Assembly (NCBI GenBank): GCA_013397865.1
Contig: VZTI01004803.1
Coordinates: 3,808,873 to 3,872,872 of the forward strand
Length of the DNA stretch: 64,000 nt
Source of the DNA: Struthidea cinerea
Taxonomy: Eukaryota > Chordata > Aves > Passeriformes > Corcoracidae
Reading direction: 5' to 3'
Positions 39,031-52,007 of this stretch are shown piece after piece. The translations under genes were made by a program, and so were the position numbers. Each line of letters opens with the position of its first letter. The stretch's first letter is position 1. The notes beneath the pieces are model-generated. The model made no database searches and was not told where the DNA came from. It saw only the letters and a program-made list of their open reading frames with translations.

Positions 39031-42000
39031 TGTTTAATGAAGAAGTAAATAAGAAGGATGCTGGTAAAAATGAAACCCTGAAATGATCGGTAATGGTAAA
39101 TAGTGGCAGGAACATTGGCCTGGAGACAGGGTAATAAAAATGCTGTTTGAGATGGTTTTGGAAATATTTTCTAACAAATGCAACTGTAATAAGCTAGAAT
39201 GACAAATTGACAAAAAATATATCCTTTGCTTGGCTGATAAAAAACAGGTAGTATAGATAATGCCTACAAATTAATGAAGTGTTCTATCTAGACAGTGGAG
39301 AAAAGTAAAAGATTATTAGTGGACAGAGTAACTGGCAGAACAAGTAGGTATGAGTTGGTTAGGAATTAGAAGCCGTAGATGCAGAAGTTTATAAATATGT
39401 ATTCATTAGATTGACACTTCTAACATCCATGCAAAAATTTCTATGATGTTTATTGCCACAGAATGAGGTGTTAAACTCTTCAAGCTACTAAAATGGAATT
39501 ACTCAAGTAAGCATTATTTGCGATGGTCTATTACCCAAATCAAAAATAACAGGAGAGCATCACAGCATGGACCACTGAAATACCTGAGCCATTTCCTTTT
39601 TGCCATCAAACCCAATTTAGGCATCTAGTACATTGTATTAAAGGGCCATATATCCTTTTTTATCAGCTGGGTTTAATTCCAATCTACATCCACCTGCTGC
39701 ACATTAGAAGTGGAGAATAGTAAAAAGAATAAGTGAGAAAAGGAAGTCTCTTTTAGATAGAATTATCAGTCCAGAACAAATTTTGAAATTCTCCTTAACA
39801 CTTTATGGGGTCATCATGATCATAGTTTCTGACCATCAACTCATCAGCAAATTCAAATGAGTTTCTGGATTTAATTAAATCAAAATTGGAGATTAAGTTC
39901 ATTTTGCAAGTCAAAATTGTTGCTTTTTCTGAAGAGAATGTTCGCGGCCTGGATAACTTTTGCATAACAGGTATCGATATGGTAGCTGAGCCCTACAGAA
40001 ATGTCTACTGATAGAATCATTTGCAAAAAGGATGGGTGCAATACCAGTGCAAAGAGGCTTCTCAGAATTAATTTTGTTCTGAAATAAGTTTCATAACTGA
40101 TTAGTGTCATAGAGACAGCTGAAAATCATAACAAATACCTTTTTTTTTCCACTTGAATGGGGAAAACCACCTTCAACTATATCTGTTACATGAATGCAGC
40201 AACATTTTGTATTCTTTGGCTGTACTGACATAATTTTTCATTCTTCATCTCTTTGACATCAGCACCTGATGTGGCAAGTTTTTGAAGGTTTGCCAGATGG
40301 GAAATTGCTCAGAGGGCAATGGAAAAACAGAATCATGGTCCGTATCATGGTCTAATCCAGTGCCTGACCTTAGGAAGGTAAGCTCATGCTTTGAAAAACC
40401 ATATATTAAAAACTACAATGCTGAAGCTACATCCCATATATTTTCAAGTCTAGTTAGATGAAGAAAACAACACAAAGAATGAGTTTATTACAAAGAGTAA
40501 CAGCAAAATATACCCCAGATAAAGAGGTTTTCCTGTTTTAAGTGAGCAGAGTTTTGAAGAGGAGCCAATTTTGCACATAAATTTACAAGCACATCTAAAC
40601 CATTTTTCAATAACCTATGGTAAGGATAATACAAAGTAACCATCTATACACAGTATCACTTCAATATCTTTGGGAAATTGAAAGCACACATATACACAAT
40701 CTTGATAGACATACAAATTGAATATTTGCTTTCAGAAGTTAAAGGATCACACATCACATACATCTAAGCACAGCCTTTTTCACTCAAAACTTGATGAAAT
40801 ACATCTGCCAGTGCAATGCTTTTGTTAACTATGTGAAGATAGATGTGTAAGGATGAAAAAAGAAATCCATGTAAAGTTGAAAGGAGGAGTCAACAGTAAA
40901 TTTACTATATTAATGGAATGAGACTAACACAAAAGGTTTGTATCTAGATAGCCAAGATGCAGATCTATACAAGGAATCGAGATGCAAAAACTGGATCAAC
41001 AAAAAAAAAAAAAATTATGTTACACTAAGTCTTGGAATATTGCAATATTAATCTAATTTGGAAAGTTGAGTAATTACTTTCCCAATTCTCCATACCTTAA
41101 GTACTATTGGACTTTATCTTCACCTTTTTTACTCTTATAATTAGATATGGTTTTTGAAGTGCCTTGAAACAGAATGGTTGCCTGCCACCCCTTCTATAAA
41201 CACACCTATTTTCCTTTATAATTGGTCAGTGGAAATTCACATTGCTAGGGAGGGTTACATTAGTGAAGAAACATTGTTATTAAGATGTATAATTTTTTGC
41301 TTCTTAAGAACTTGGTACAAACTCTATATATAGGCAAAAAGAGTTGCAAAGGATTTACAATTATCACCTCAGCTGCAGAGTCAGGTAGGTCTGCCACACA
41401 TGACGCTCAACAATTTGCAGGAACATAAGAAGTGGGCGAAACATGTATTAAGCTGACATTTACTTCAAACGACCTATTTTCTTTTTCAGCAAAAGTGGTC
41501 TGAAATTCAGCAATTTCCACAGATGTTAAGGCCAAAAGAGATATTTAGGCATCTGCAAATGAAGATCACATATTTTACAGCTATTGAGATCTAATGACTA
41601 CACAAGATTACATAAAGATAAAAAGATAAACAAAAAGGCAAACAAATGTCATATTTAGGTTTCAACAGATTAATTTATTCTACATTATCTATTATTACGC
41701 AGTACAATATTTTAGACATTAATGTATTAACTTTTTAATGTTCCTTTGTTTTTTACAAAAATGTTAATAACAACACTACACATATTGAAGTAGAATAAAG
41801 TTTACTCTAAAGCCTGTAATTTTCATAAATACCAAAAGGTAATTTCTCTCTTCAGCTAATTTAAATGCCGGGTGAGTACCATTTGGCAGATAGGAATCTC
41901 TAACAGGTACTTATTTCTGGTAGTGCACAATTAGAGTAAATACAGAGGAAGTGTAACCAGGAACCCAGCCTCCAGAATATTTCTTACATTCAACTGGATC

Positions 42001-42839
42001 GCCATAATATCAGAAGGTGAGAAAATATTCCTAAGCCTTGTTAATTTACTTCTGACAGGTAGTACGGTATCACCTCCTTGACTAATACTGCTTCAAAACA
42101 GCCTGCCAGGAAGGTTGTTAGTAACAAGGATTACACTGAGTGCAAAAAAGCCTTGTATGTCTTTTCCAAATCCATTTTTCTTTAACATCCAGTCATGTCT
42201 CTGAACTTTTGTGCTAAAGCTAAGAAAATAACCAAAGGAGGTATTATTTTTCCTATTACAATTTCTACAGTGTTATTGTGGTCCTTCCAATTTTCTTCCT
42301 TTTGCTGTGGAAAAACAATATTTTGACCCATCTTAAAAAGTTTTTCTTTTCTTTCCTGAAGAGTGCTGTGTAAGACCAAGATATTATTAATTTTTTTTTG
42401 TTGTTGTTCATCATGGGTTCCTGTCTTTAACTGGCAACAAATCTCAAAGCCATAGAAGTGTTAATTTCAATGCAGTATATTACCCCAAACCCATCAGTTT
42501 TTATTAATTTATATCTATGCAATACAACTGCAGTTTGGTCAAAGTCATTGCATTTCAATGTTATCCTCTTTTGGAACATGTTTGGGGAAAGATGGGGTGG
42601 GGTGTGAAGCTTCTTTTTCTCAAGTGTGGCAGTAGCAAACAATACACAACGGCTACCGAAAGACATTTTCCTTTTCATCTGTTGATTTCATCTCTTTCCT
42701 CAGCTACAACTGAATTGTAAAATGGTAGAATAAGCCAAAACTGACGTTTTGCTCACTTCACACTTCATTTCTATGTCATAAAATGCTAAAAACCTCCTGG
42801 TTTGCCCCAGAGTAAAAATACTGGTTTTCAAGAAAGTAG
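39031..42839. other. Unique noncoding stretch
   Basis: AT-rich with no gene seen; includes a 14-base A run at 41001-41014. The first ~400 bp may hold further LINE fossil sequence. Confidence 0.5.
41001..41014. repeat. Poly-A run
   Basis: Fourteen uninterrupted A. Confidence 0.9.
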
Positions 42840-42844
42840 TTATC
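42840..42844. repeat. Probable target-site duplication TTATC, left copy
   Basis: TTATC directly before TGTCC. It matches 43600-43604, though a 5-mer match within the searched ~60 bp could be chance. Confidence 0.6.
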
Positions 42845-43599
42845 TGTCCAGGGTTTGGTTGGAGCACTTTATTCTCTGGTGGCTGCTTCCAGATCTGTAA
42901 GTTTAACCATCAGAATAACTTTGACTCTCTCTTGGGGTGACTTTATGATGTTGTACCCCATGTCACCTGCCCTATGCCCAGACATGAATCTTCTGCCTTT
43001 CTGTGTCTTTAAACTGAGCCCAAGAGGGGGGAGAGAAAAAAACCGAGCGAACTTTTCAAAGCAGTTGTTCAAGGACACAGATACACACTCCTCTGCGTTC
43101 TGCTGCTGTGACAGTGAGAACAGCAGAGGAGGAACCATTCTTGCTTTCCAGCCAGCTTTCGGCTCCTTTTCTTCAGAGAAAAATGAAGAGTTGAACTTTG
43201 TTTTCCTGGGACTTCGGTTTTTCCCTTCTTCCCTTCTGGACAACATCGGGAGAATTTTCCACCAAGGCCCCAAAGGTGGGCCTGCACCGACCCAGCTCCG
43301 AGGAGGAGGAGAGAGACCACACCTACAGAAGGACTCTGAAATCTTCCCAGGCTTCTCTACACAGTGAGAGGTTTTCTTATTCAGCATAATTACTCTTTTC
43401 CTGTGTGTTTGTTAAATAGTTTTTTTTCTTATGTCTTTCACTTTCCTCCGAGGAAAATTTTTTTTTTTCCCAAACCTGGTGGGGAAGGGGTGGTTGTAAC
43501 CTGCCTTCTATCAGAGGATATTTTCCTCCAAATTTTCCAAACTAGCACAGACTCCCATCACCAGGCTGCCTCTTCTGCGAGGTGCTTCTTAGCCTAGAA
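42845..43599 (+). mobile_element. Solo LTR of an endogenous retrovirus (songbird type)
   Basis: The element starts with TGTCCAGGGTTTGG at 42845. It runs through 'tttattctctggtggctgc', 'ggggtgactttatgatg', 'gcccaagaggggggagag', 'cttttcaaagcagt' and 'cctgccttctatcagagga', an order I recall from a passerine LTR family. TTATC occurs just before the start (42840-42844) and again at 43600-43604, giving a 755-bp LTR with a 5-bp target duplication. The right terminus reads CTAGAA rather than the expected GGACA, consistent with mutation or a one-base loss; an alternative end near 43549 (AGCACA) has no matching duplication. Both strands are open for about 170 codons (42855-43367 plus, 42869-43387 minus), but neither frame has a known domain. 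This reflects GC-richer LTR sequence. Confidence 0.8.
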
Positions 43600-43604
43600 T
43601 TATC
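43600..43604. repeat. Probable target-site duplication TTATC, right copy
   Basis: Matches 42840-42844; sets the right boundary of the LTR. Confidence 0.6.
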
Positions 43605-45920
43605 ATCAGTCCATTTATTGTTATTGACAAACACTATTATCATTTAAAGTTACTTTCTTTTGTACAGCACATTAAACATCCAGTCTGCTGTACTGTACTG
43701 ACAAGCACTGAAATGAGCTGAATATATTCAAGGAACTTTAGCAGGCTTTCACAGGCGCAGACTTAACTGGAGATCAATCATGGCTTAAGCCACCATTTCC
43801 CAAAACCCATTAGCCCTACCAGGACCCATATGTACTTCCAGAACATGACATTCCAGGCTGACAAGACCTCTCAGCAAAATCAGTACATTCACCCATACTT
43901 TTATACAGCAGTACTATACTGTAATTGATTTCTTCTTCCCTAAAGACTGCCAAAGCCTGCCTCATCTGTTAGAGCTATGATATTTTCTGAAAGGTCACTC
44001 TCCCTTAAGCAATATGATAAATTATTTTTATTTCATTATTTGCCTTTTGCTCTCCCCCCTTCCTTGGAAAACTCTCCAAACCCGTAATTCAGCATGGAGA
44101 AATACAGCTGTTTCCTCAAGCCACTGACTGAGATAGGTATAGAATTGAAGCTCAAACACGGCTACCTCAGAGTGTTTCTTAGAATTATTTTTCTTTACCC
44201 TCAAAAGTTTTCCATAAGAGAAGTGTGCCAAGTTCAATTAAGCCTTTATCAAAGGGAACTGCCAAGAATGTAGTCAAGATTAATTAACATAAATGAGATA
44301 TAGCAGAAGTTACCCTTCCAACACCATGCAGTGAAAAGCTAATCATCAAGCCCTTGAAGCCAATTCCCCCATCCTATAGAAAACATTTGCAGAGCCTGTT
44401 ACTAGATGATCCACTTGTCTAAATCCTTTTCACACATACATTTAATACAAAAAACCAAAATCAATGGTTAAAGCCTTTCTTTGGGAGCTAGTGACTGTAG
44501 CACTGATTTATATATACATTTATGCAGCTATTGCATGTATATGTATACCAAGAACAGTGAGAGAGAGACAGAAAATGAAACTGCACAGGATTTTTAAAGT
44601 CTTGACCCTCTTCTAAACAAACACAGAGAGAACAATTTTCATCTTTCCTAGTATGAAGATGCAAGACTGTTGATAAATCAAGCCTTTCTTACTACTTTAA
44701 AATAAGATAAAAATAGACGGCACAGGTTTCACTGGTTTTCTAAACTTCTCCTTTTCATTTGTGTGTTTTTCCATCTTCTTCCTATCTTTCAAAATTAGCT
44801 TTTTTCTGAAAAAGCTGTGAAGGCAAGAGAATACATATTAGACATAATAAGAAATATTTAATAGGATTTTTTTTCCCAACCATATATAAAACCAGAAAAA
44901 CCTACAAGGAAGCAAGTATAATATCTAATTAAGGTTACTCCACATTAAACCATAAGAAGGAAATGAACAAATGTCTCACATGATAATTTAACACCAGCAC
45001 ATAGAACTCAGTAAAGATACCAACTCTTTTTTTTTCTAATAGTGAGAGATTATTACATTTTTTTTCCATCACAGCCAACTTCCTATGGAACTTGTAAGAG
45101 AACATGAAAGAAATATTATCAAGGCAGATTTGTTCAGTAAAAAAGTTAAAAAATAGCAGTAAAATTCAAAGCAATTGAGAACACTTAAAACACACTACAC
45201 ATTTTCACTGCTTTTTTTACATACCTGCTTATAAAAAAAAAAAACAACATTCTGAGAAGAAGGGGAAAAGAGGTTAATCAAATTGACATTTCTGCACTCA
45301 GTTAGTAATTTGCAGTACATAATACCTATAAGTAAAACATAGTTTTGTCAGCAGCAATACATACGAGCTAGAGGGTCATAAGAGCAGCCCAGAAGTAGCA
45401 GAGAAGTGGGTCAGAGAAACAAGTAAAGGTGACAGAGAAATATGATTCCCAGTGCACATTTCTAACTTTTTGTAGCAGAGAAAAAATTGTGCATCCTCTC
45501 CTTAGTGTGAGGGTTTGGAAGAGGAAAATAGCTGGCATACAGTAGCTCCTACTTACCAACAGGATCTAGGCACCATACTATTCTGCATGGTCACACTGAC
45601 AAAGGTGAAATGCAACTTAAATTGTAGCACGGGAAATACTCTAAAACTAGTCATTTCTCATACACTGTTGTAAACAGCTATCCTTCTTTCTGCCTTGTCA
45701 TGCTTTCCAAAGAGCTTTGTAGGTTACCAATATTTCAGTATGGGTACCACAGAATTATACTAACACTTTGTGATGTGTTAACATTAACAAGGCTCATTAC
45801 AGAACAGCAAAGGCAGGCAAGAGACAGATTCAGATTTCTTTTAATGCTTATTTTAAGAAAAAGGATCCTTAACACTGACCAGCAAACCTCACAAAACAAA
45901 ACCATAAGACACTATCAAGC

Positions 45921-45939
45921 AAAAAAAAAAAAAAAAAAA
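45921..45939. repeat. Poly-A run
   Basis: Nineteen A. Upstream sequence shows no recognisable retrocopy. Confidence 0.9.
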
Positions 45940-46808
45940 GGCTCCCATATTATGACCTTGTACCAGACATTTTTAGTACCTCTGAAATGATACCTTAATT
46001 GTGTTCTCTGCAGGAACCTGCACTTCCCACCATTTTCACATTAGATGCTAAAGAAAATAGGCTTGAAAGTTAGGTTTTTATCCTGAACGGAATCAAGCAT
46101 GGCCTCATGATATCTGACTCTTGATTAGCTACGCATCGGTTTTAATTATCCACCTGCTTTCAATTAAGTACCAGGAAATCCATCCTATTAACAGTACAAA
46201 CTAATCACCCTTGCACATAAACAGGAGTCTTTTTTCTCTCAGGATACATCTGAAGAATACAAATAGTTAAAATAATTTTTTAAGCTTGTAAATTTCTTGT
46301 TAAATATAATAGCAAACTACCTGTGTTAAAACCTATAGACAAATTAGTATTATGCACTAAAAAATGTACCACATTTTATTGTGACAGTATCTTGAAAGAG
46401 ATTTGGGTTAGGAATCAAGATTCCATTTTGAAAACAATATACAGTTAGTATGTCATTCTATCCTAAAAATCAAAATCCTGACCCTGCCCTTCCCCAAGGT
46501 ATGGACGTCTTTGTTCCACAAGCTGCTTTGAAAACATGTTCTGTATGACCACCAGATCAGCTTCTATAGCCAGCTGTGTGAGTAACCCTGATGTTTCTGC
46601 AAATGGGTAAAATGATGCTGCACATCTGTATGCAACATTTTAGAATCTAGAAATAAAACACAAGAAAATGGTTTTAAATATTATATAGAAGCATAAAATA
46701 CACTTTTCCATGGTTCACAGTTTAGTATTGTCACTAAAATCTGTAATATGGGTGGATTTAATTTCATTGTTATTTCATTTAAATATCTAGAATATTATGC
46801 AGAAAGGA

Positions 46809-46830
46809 AAATAATAATAGTAATAATAAA
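46809..46830. repeat. (AAT)n-rich tract
   Basis: AAT units with one interruption (TAG). Confidence 0.7.
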
Positions 46831-47252
46831 ATCCAGACTGTTTAAAACAACAACAAAAATTTAAATTGATATTATATAGATGTATGTGTCTTCAATAAAA
46901 ATAAACTATATGTAAAGAATAGCTGTGCATTAGAACCATATTCATATAAAATGAATTAAATTTTAAATAATAAATGAATTAAATTTTTAAAAATGCATCA
47001 TACATTTGTATTTAAATAGGCAGTATAGCTTTATGTTATCAATAAAAATAAAAGTGGAATAAAAAAAGCAGCACCAGTAAATGAAACAACACACAATACA
47101 AGGACACTGAACTGTGGAAAAGATGTCGGGTATTTACTGTAATGCTGGTCAAAATGCAAATTTCTATCAGACTGTGTGTAATATAGTCCTAGTCACTGAG
47201 ACTCCTGTGAAACCGTGTTTAGAATTTTATTTCTTCTGGAAAATAACTTCAG

Positions 47253-47275
47253 AAAAAAAAAAAAAAAAAAAAAAA
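47253..47275. repeat. Poly-A run
   Basis: Twenty-three uninterrupted A, the longest intact homopolymer in the window. No processed gene copy is recognisable next to it. Confidence 0.92.
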
Positions 47276-48470
47276 TGTTTTTCATTTTCTACATCCGAAG
47301 AATGTTTACAGGACAGAGGAGAGGATGACGTATAGTGTGAAGGTATTATACCTGATGGTTCTTATATACCGGATGTAAGAAAGCCTGCCATAAGATCTAA
47401 TTATCAAGAATTGCTTTTTCTGCCCCAAAGCAATCATTTTGATGACAGCCTTCTATGCACTGTAAAACAAAATGGGAAGCCTGTGCTATATAAACTGGCT
47501 CAGCGCTTCCTTTTACTTCCTCTGATATCAGTCTCCCCACCTCATTTATTTTCCACACATTAATGGTAGCAGTCACCTTGAGCTGTTGATGCAGAGTAAT
47601 TTTCACAGAAACCTTGATCAGAAACCATAAATCAGCCTGATGTGCTTTTATGGTCTAATAACATTCTGCCTGCTCCTACAGGCCCTTATGTAAAACTGCA
47701 TTGCGGAGAATTCCTTGGACTGTTTTTTTCAACTGCACTCCTGTATCTGAAAGGCATAAAATACCTACAACATAATAAGATTAATACACTTTGCTTAAAG
47801 CTGCAGTCATGAAAACATTCAGGTATCAGCCTGTAAACATGAATACATTCAAATAATAGAACTGAATTTTTCTCTGTCATTTTTTCTGTGTTTGGTTGTT
47901 CCTTCCTACATTCGGTTAGAGAAACTAAGTAATCTTCCCCTTCTCTCCCAGATGCAGTGCATCAACAGGCAGAGCACACTGAAGCTGAATGCTTTGTTTA
48001 GATTAGAAAACTCTAACCTGTATAGATGTATCAGCAAATCCACACAGCATGGGAGACTTCTGAAGGTGAATCTTGTCTGTAAGATTCCATTCTTATTTGT
48101 AGATAAGTTAAAGATTTTAAGTGAAGAACTTAGAAAAAAGGGATTGATTTCAATGTTAAAATCATCATTTTCTCCCCATGAAAAAGACAATTATTACTTA
48201 CTTTTAACAGTGCTTTCCAACATAACATAAACATATTATGTAAACCTTAGGGGGTTTACCACATACCCCATAGCTTTTTTTTTTCCAGGACCTGGTTTGA
48301 GAAGGTGTAACCTGTTTTAAAGAAATCCTTAGCATTCCTGATATTTCAAATTGGAATTTCAACATTTCTCCCTCTATCTTTTTCTGATTAATCTCTATGT
48401 GCATCTGTTCCTACCTCTACGAGAGAATAATTCCTCTCCCTGACCTTGCCAAGAAGATGTGGGAACACGA

Positions 48471-48483
48471 ACACACACACACA
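48471..48483. repeat. Short (AC)n run
   Basis: About six AC units. Confidence 0.8.
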
Positions 48484-49500
48484 GCTATTGTAATATTAAT
48501 TGCATCTCAGTAACACAGGTTTGCATAAATAATAAACATAAAAGCTCTGACATGCACAGTTTAGGCTACATATGCAGTTTTTCACTGCAAAAAGTGAAAT
48601 TGTGGATTGTTCACAATTTTTGCTTTTTCATCACAAATATTTTTAACAGTGGTTTTTTTTTCTATCACAGATAATAGTGTAGTTTTTTGCTTTTATGACT
48701 AACTTTTTGCAGATTTTATGATGTCCCCCTGTCCAGAAGCACATGCAGCTGATAGCAGCAATCAGTGCACCAACAAATAGCTGTGATTTGCAGCATCTTT
48801 CATGTTAGGGCTCAGAGATAAATTCCCAGCACTTAGTAGAAAATGCTTGTAAAAGGCAACTTCATCATTTCAGGACCAGGTATCTTAGCATCTGAAGAGA
48901 AAACAGGGCATGAGATGAGTAACCACTCATCTGTCTCTGGTACCTCTCAAGGTATGAACATATGTGAAATTGGTTTTTTGTTTGCAGAAGGTTTTTGCAA
49001 ACTCTCTGGTTTGTGAAAAGGGTATATAGGGTAGTGAGGAAAGAGCAATGGAAGAAAATGGAGCAAAGAAATATTCCTTTCAGGTTTGCTGAATCATAGC
49101 TGTGGATAATGCAGTGATAGCACCAAAAAAAGCATCATTCTTCTTTAAAATGGCATCACTGAGAATGTTCTTTTCCTATCCAAAATAGCTGCATTTACCT
49201 GCCATACCAGTTCTACAAACTTAAAATTGAGGAGAGAATTACCAAAATGAACAGAATATCACTTAATACCGGAGTAGGAATGGTTACAATATATGATTAT
49301 TTTTTTTATAAGATTCCATCATTTCAAAAAAAATATAATACTTCAAAATGTTTGATACTACCCATCTTATGTTAAAGAAACATCCTTCTTACCTTGGTAC
49401 ATGGTGCAGCAGCATGAAAAACAGGAGTTATCCAAGAAGGGGGCATTCCTACTCTGTATGTATGCTTTTTTTGTTTTACTGATGATTTTATAAAAATTAT

Positions 49501-49562
49501 TATGGGGCATTTCCATATTTATATGGTAATTTATGGGGTATTGCCATATTTATATGGTAATT
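49501..49562. repeat. 31-bp tandem duplication
   Basis: Two adjacent 31-bp units (49501-49531 and 49532-49562) that match at 29 of 31 positions. Each starts 'tatgggg' and ends 'atatggtaatt'. A local duplication; the two differences show it is not brand new. Confidence 0.92.
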
Positions 49563-52007
49563 TCTATAATTACATAGGTTAAATCTAGCTTTTCATATAG
49601 CCACCCATTCTGCTGACCATTATGTTGGCTTATGTTGGCTTTATTGCTGAAGTCGAAGGGCATTGGGGTGCTGAGAGACCTCTCTGATGGACAAAAATTG
49701 AAATGAGAGCAGGAATAATTAGCCTTGCACATTTAAGAAGGCCTTTTTTTTGTTGATTGGATACTAAGGCAATCAAAATCTAGGATGTACTAATTTATTG
49801 GATTGAAATGTGCTTAGACTGGCCACCAGGGATTTTTTGATAAAATGTCTGTGACACTGGATTCTTTCGGCACTAAGGAGTCTATTACTGTGAGGCGTTT
49901 GTGGCCTTTGTGTTGATACAGAGACACAAATGGTGTAGGTACAACTTAATATATAGATAAGGTACACCCAAATGTATTATGGGCTATAATTGGATCTGCA
50001 AATGATGTGATTTGAGGTAAAAATATTTTTCAAAATTTTTATCTCAAGGAAATATATATCATTATTATACCCATTGGGGATAACTTTTTTTTGGTAAGCC
50101 AGGAAAGTTGTGACTGCGAATACCACAAGAAATGCTTAAGAGTTTGGGGTTCCTTTAATTTTAGTAATCTTTTCAATAAATCTCGAATTCACCTGAAAGA
50201 AATTAATATCTATCTATGTTATATAACTACCACAGGACTGCCCAAACTGGAACCTGCCAAAACCAAAAGGATTAATAGGGGTTATATAATTTTAATTTTA
50301 TCTAATGTTTGGCAGTGGTTATCTTTTATTTTTCTTTTCAACATCATTATAACAGAAGGAATTTTATGCCCTCAACTGTGTGTGTGCACATGCACTTCAT
50401 ATACGTTCTACAAATGTTTTTCTATTGCATGTCATAGAAGAAACAATGGAAAATGCCAAACATTTTGTTTTATTTTGTGTTATAATCCATATGGAGTGTC
50501 TAGTAGTTTGCTTCCTCCACAAAATGTAATCTTCCTTGTGATTGCTCTATCAGTCATCACAGCCTTTGCTTTTGTTTTTACATTTAAGCTCCTATAATTT
50601 GTGACGCTCAGTGTTCTGAAGTTGAGAAAATTCTTTTCTTGGTGATGGTCAATGCGTCACAGGAACTTAACTTGTCAGGATTCCACACATGGAAAGAAGT
50701 GAGATCTGAACAACAATACTTGCCAAAGTTCTGTCTATCAAATTTTTTGGACTAAACATTCTCTTTTTTTCTTTGCTTAGTACACACCAAAGACTGTCTT
50801 TACAGAGGGTAGTGGTTTACCATATTGATATTTCCTGTTGTTCATGCCTGAAAAAACTATTCAGACCGTTATGTATGTATTCCAAGAAACTGAGTAGTTA
50901 TTTCTAATACCACGTTTATTCTAATGACTACATATTTGGCAACCACTGCTGAGAACGAAGGCTGTGTCATGCTTCTCACTGCAGAGACATATATCAAGCT
51001 GCCTCTGTGCTTGACCTACTGAAAATATGTTTTTACTAGCTTTATTGAAGTGTTCCCCTTTTTTGATGTTAATTAAAAATGCTGCTGTTTTCCTTGACAA
51101 ATTTCTTGCCAAGAGTTCAGTCCATTTTTTCCTTATAGCTCAAGGACTGGTTGGCAATAAGTTCTCAAAAACACCTTCGCCATCTCTTCCACAGACGGGT
51201 CCCCTGTAAATAATTCCCTTTGTTGATTTTCTATTAGTAACAAAAGAATCACTTGTTTTAGTGAGATACAGTAATATAGTAATACAGCACTGAGATCTTA
51301 AACGTACGTGGGTGGCTAAAACAGACTTTTGAACTCCTGTGGATGGCACCAGAAGCACATGTGTTGAAAAGGGGCTATTAAGACTGCAAACAAGTTGTAT
51401 AACACACACTTCAGAGAGTAATGTGAATAAAAGCCATTTTTAGAAAAAAGTGTCAGTCTATCTAGTAAGCAGAATCTTGGCTGTCTTGCTGATGACAAGA
51501 CGTTTGAGATTTGTTTTCTGGTTTCAGTTAATTTGTATTTAAGTAATAGAAAATCTAGGTGTATCTCAAATACAGTTCTTTGGTCCTAATTCCTCCAGGA
51601 TAAAAATCAGGCTGTTTGTTAGGCTTTGCATCTTGGAGGTAGCTTCCCAGGGAGCTTATACTTGTTGTTTTGCTTCCAAGTCTTGCTTTCTGTCTTGGCT
51701 TCATTTTCTATCTAAATGTAACTTCCACTTTGTGTACCTTTTGAGTTTATTTTATTCCAGTTGTTATCCCTAATATAGGTAACATATTCCTTACTTCCTT
51801 AACAGAAGGAAAGGAAAATATTCAAAGGAAATAGTCAGTGATTCATTGTTGATGTCTTCAAAAGTCCAGAAAAATTTTTCTCTGTAACTATTTTACCTCC
51901 AGTAATCAGTGAACTTCCACTGAGTCACTGATCAGCACATAAACCTGACAAGGAATGTAGGGAATTTTAGAAGCAGACATAAAGAACTGATGTGCTTCAT
52001 TTTTAGG
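49563..52007. other. Unique noncoding stretch
   Basis: AT-rich. Contains a 10-bp tandem (ttatgttggc twice, near 49620-49639). It also contains a 168-codon plus-strand open frame (50091-50597) that has no ATG anywhere in it and no domain I recognise, so I do not call it a gene. Confidence 0.5.

Larger units (their letters stand above)
43605..49500. other. Long unique noncoding stretch
   Basis: About 5.9 kb, AT-rich, without a supportable gene; longest frames are about 110 codons. It holds poly-A runs at 45921-45939 and 47253-47275, an AAT-rich run at 46809-46830 and a short AC run at 48471-48483. Confidence 0.55.

Noticed and set aside
40318..40380. Possible CR1-like text 'tcatggtctaatccagtgcc'
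   Set aside because: The match is too short and isolated to support a repeat call.
42855..43387. Open frames of about 170 codons on both strands
   Set aside because: Both lie wholly inside the LTR at 42845-43599; simultaneous openness on both strands reflects composition.
45921..47275. Poly-A runs as tails of processed pseudogenes
   Set aside because: The sequence before each A run shows no coding similarity I recognise and no matching flanking duplications.
50091..50597. 168-codon plus-strand open frame with hydrophobic runs and a CPQLCVCTC cluster, superficially like a membrane protein
   Set aside because: It contains no ATG at all (the frame begins at TTG), has no recognisable domain, and sits in AT-rich DNA where hydrophobic frames arise easily. 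No splice-site framing convinced me. A translated search would settle it.
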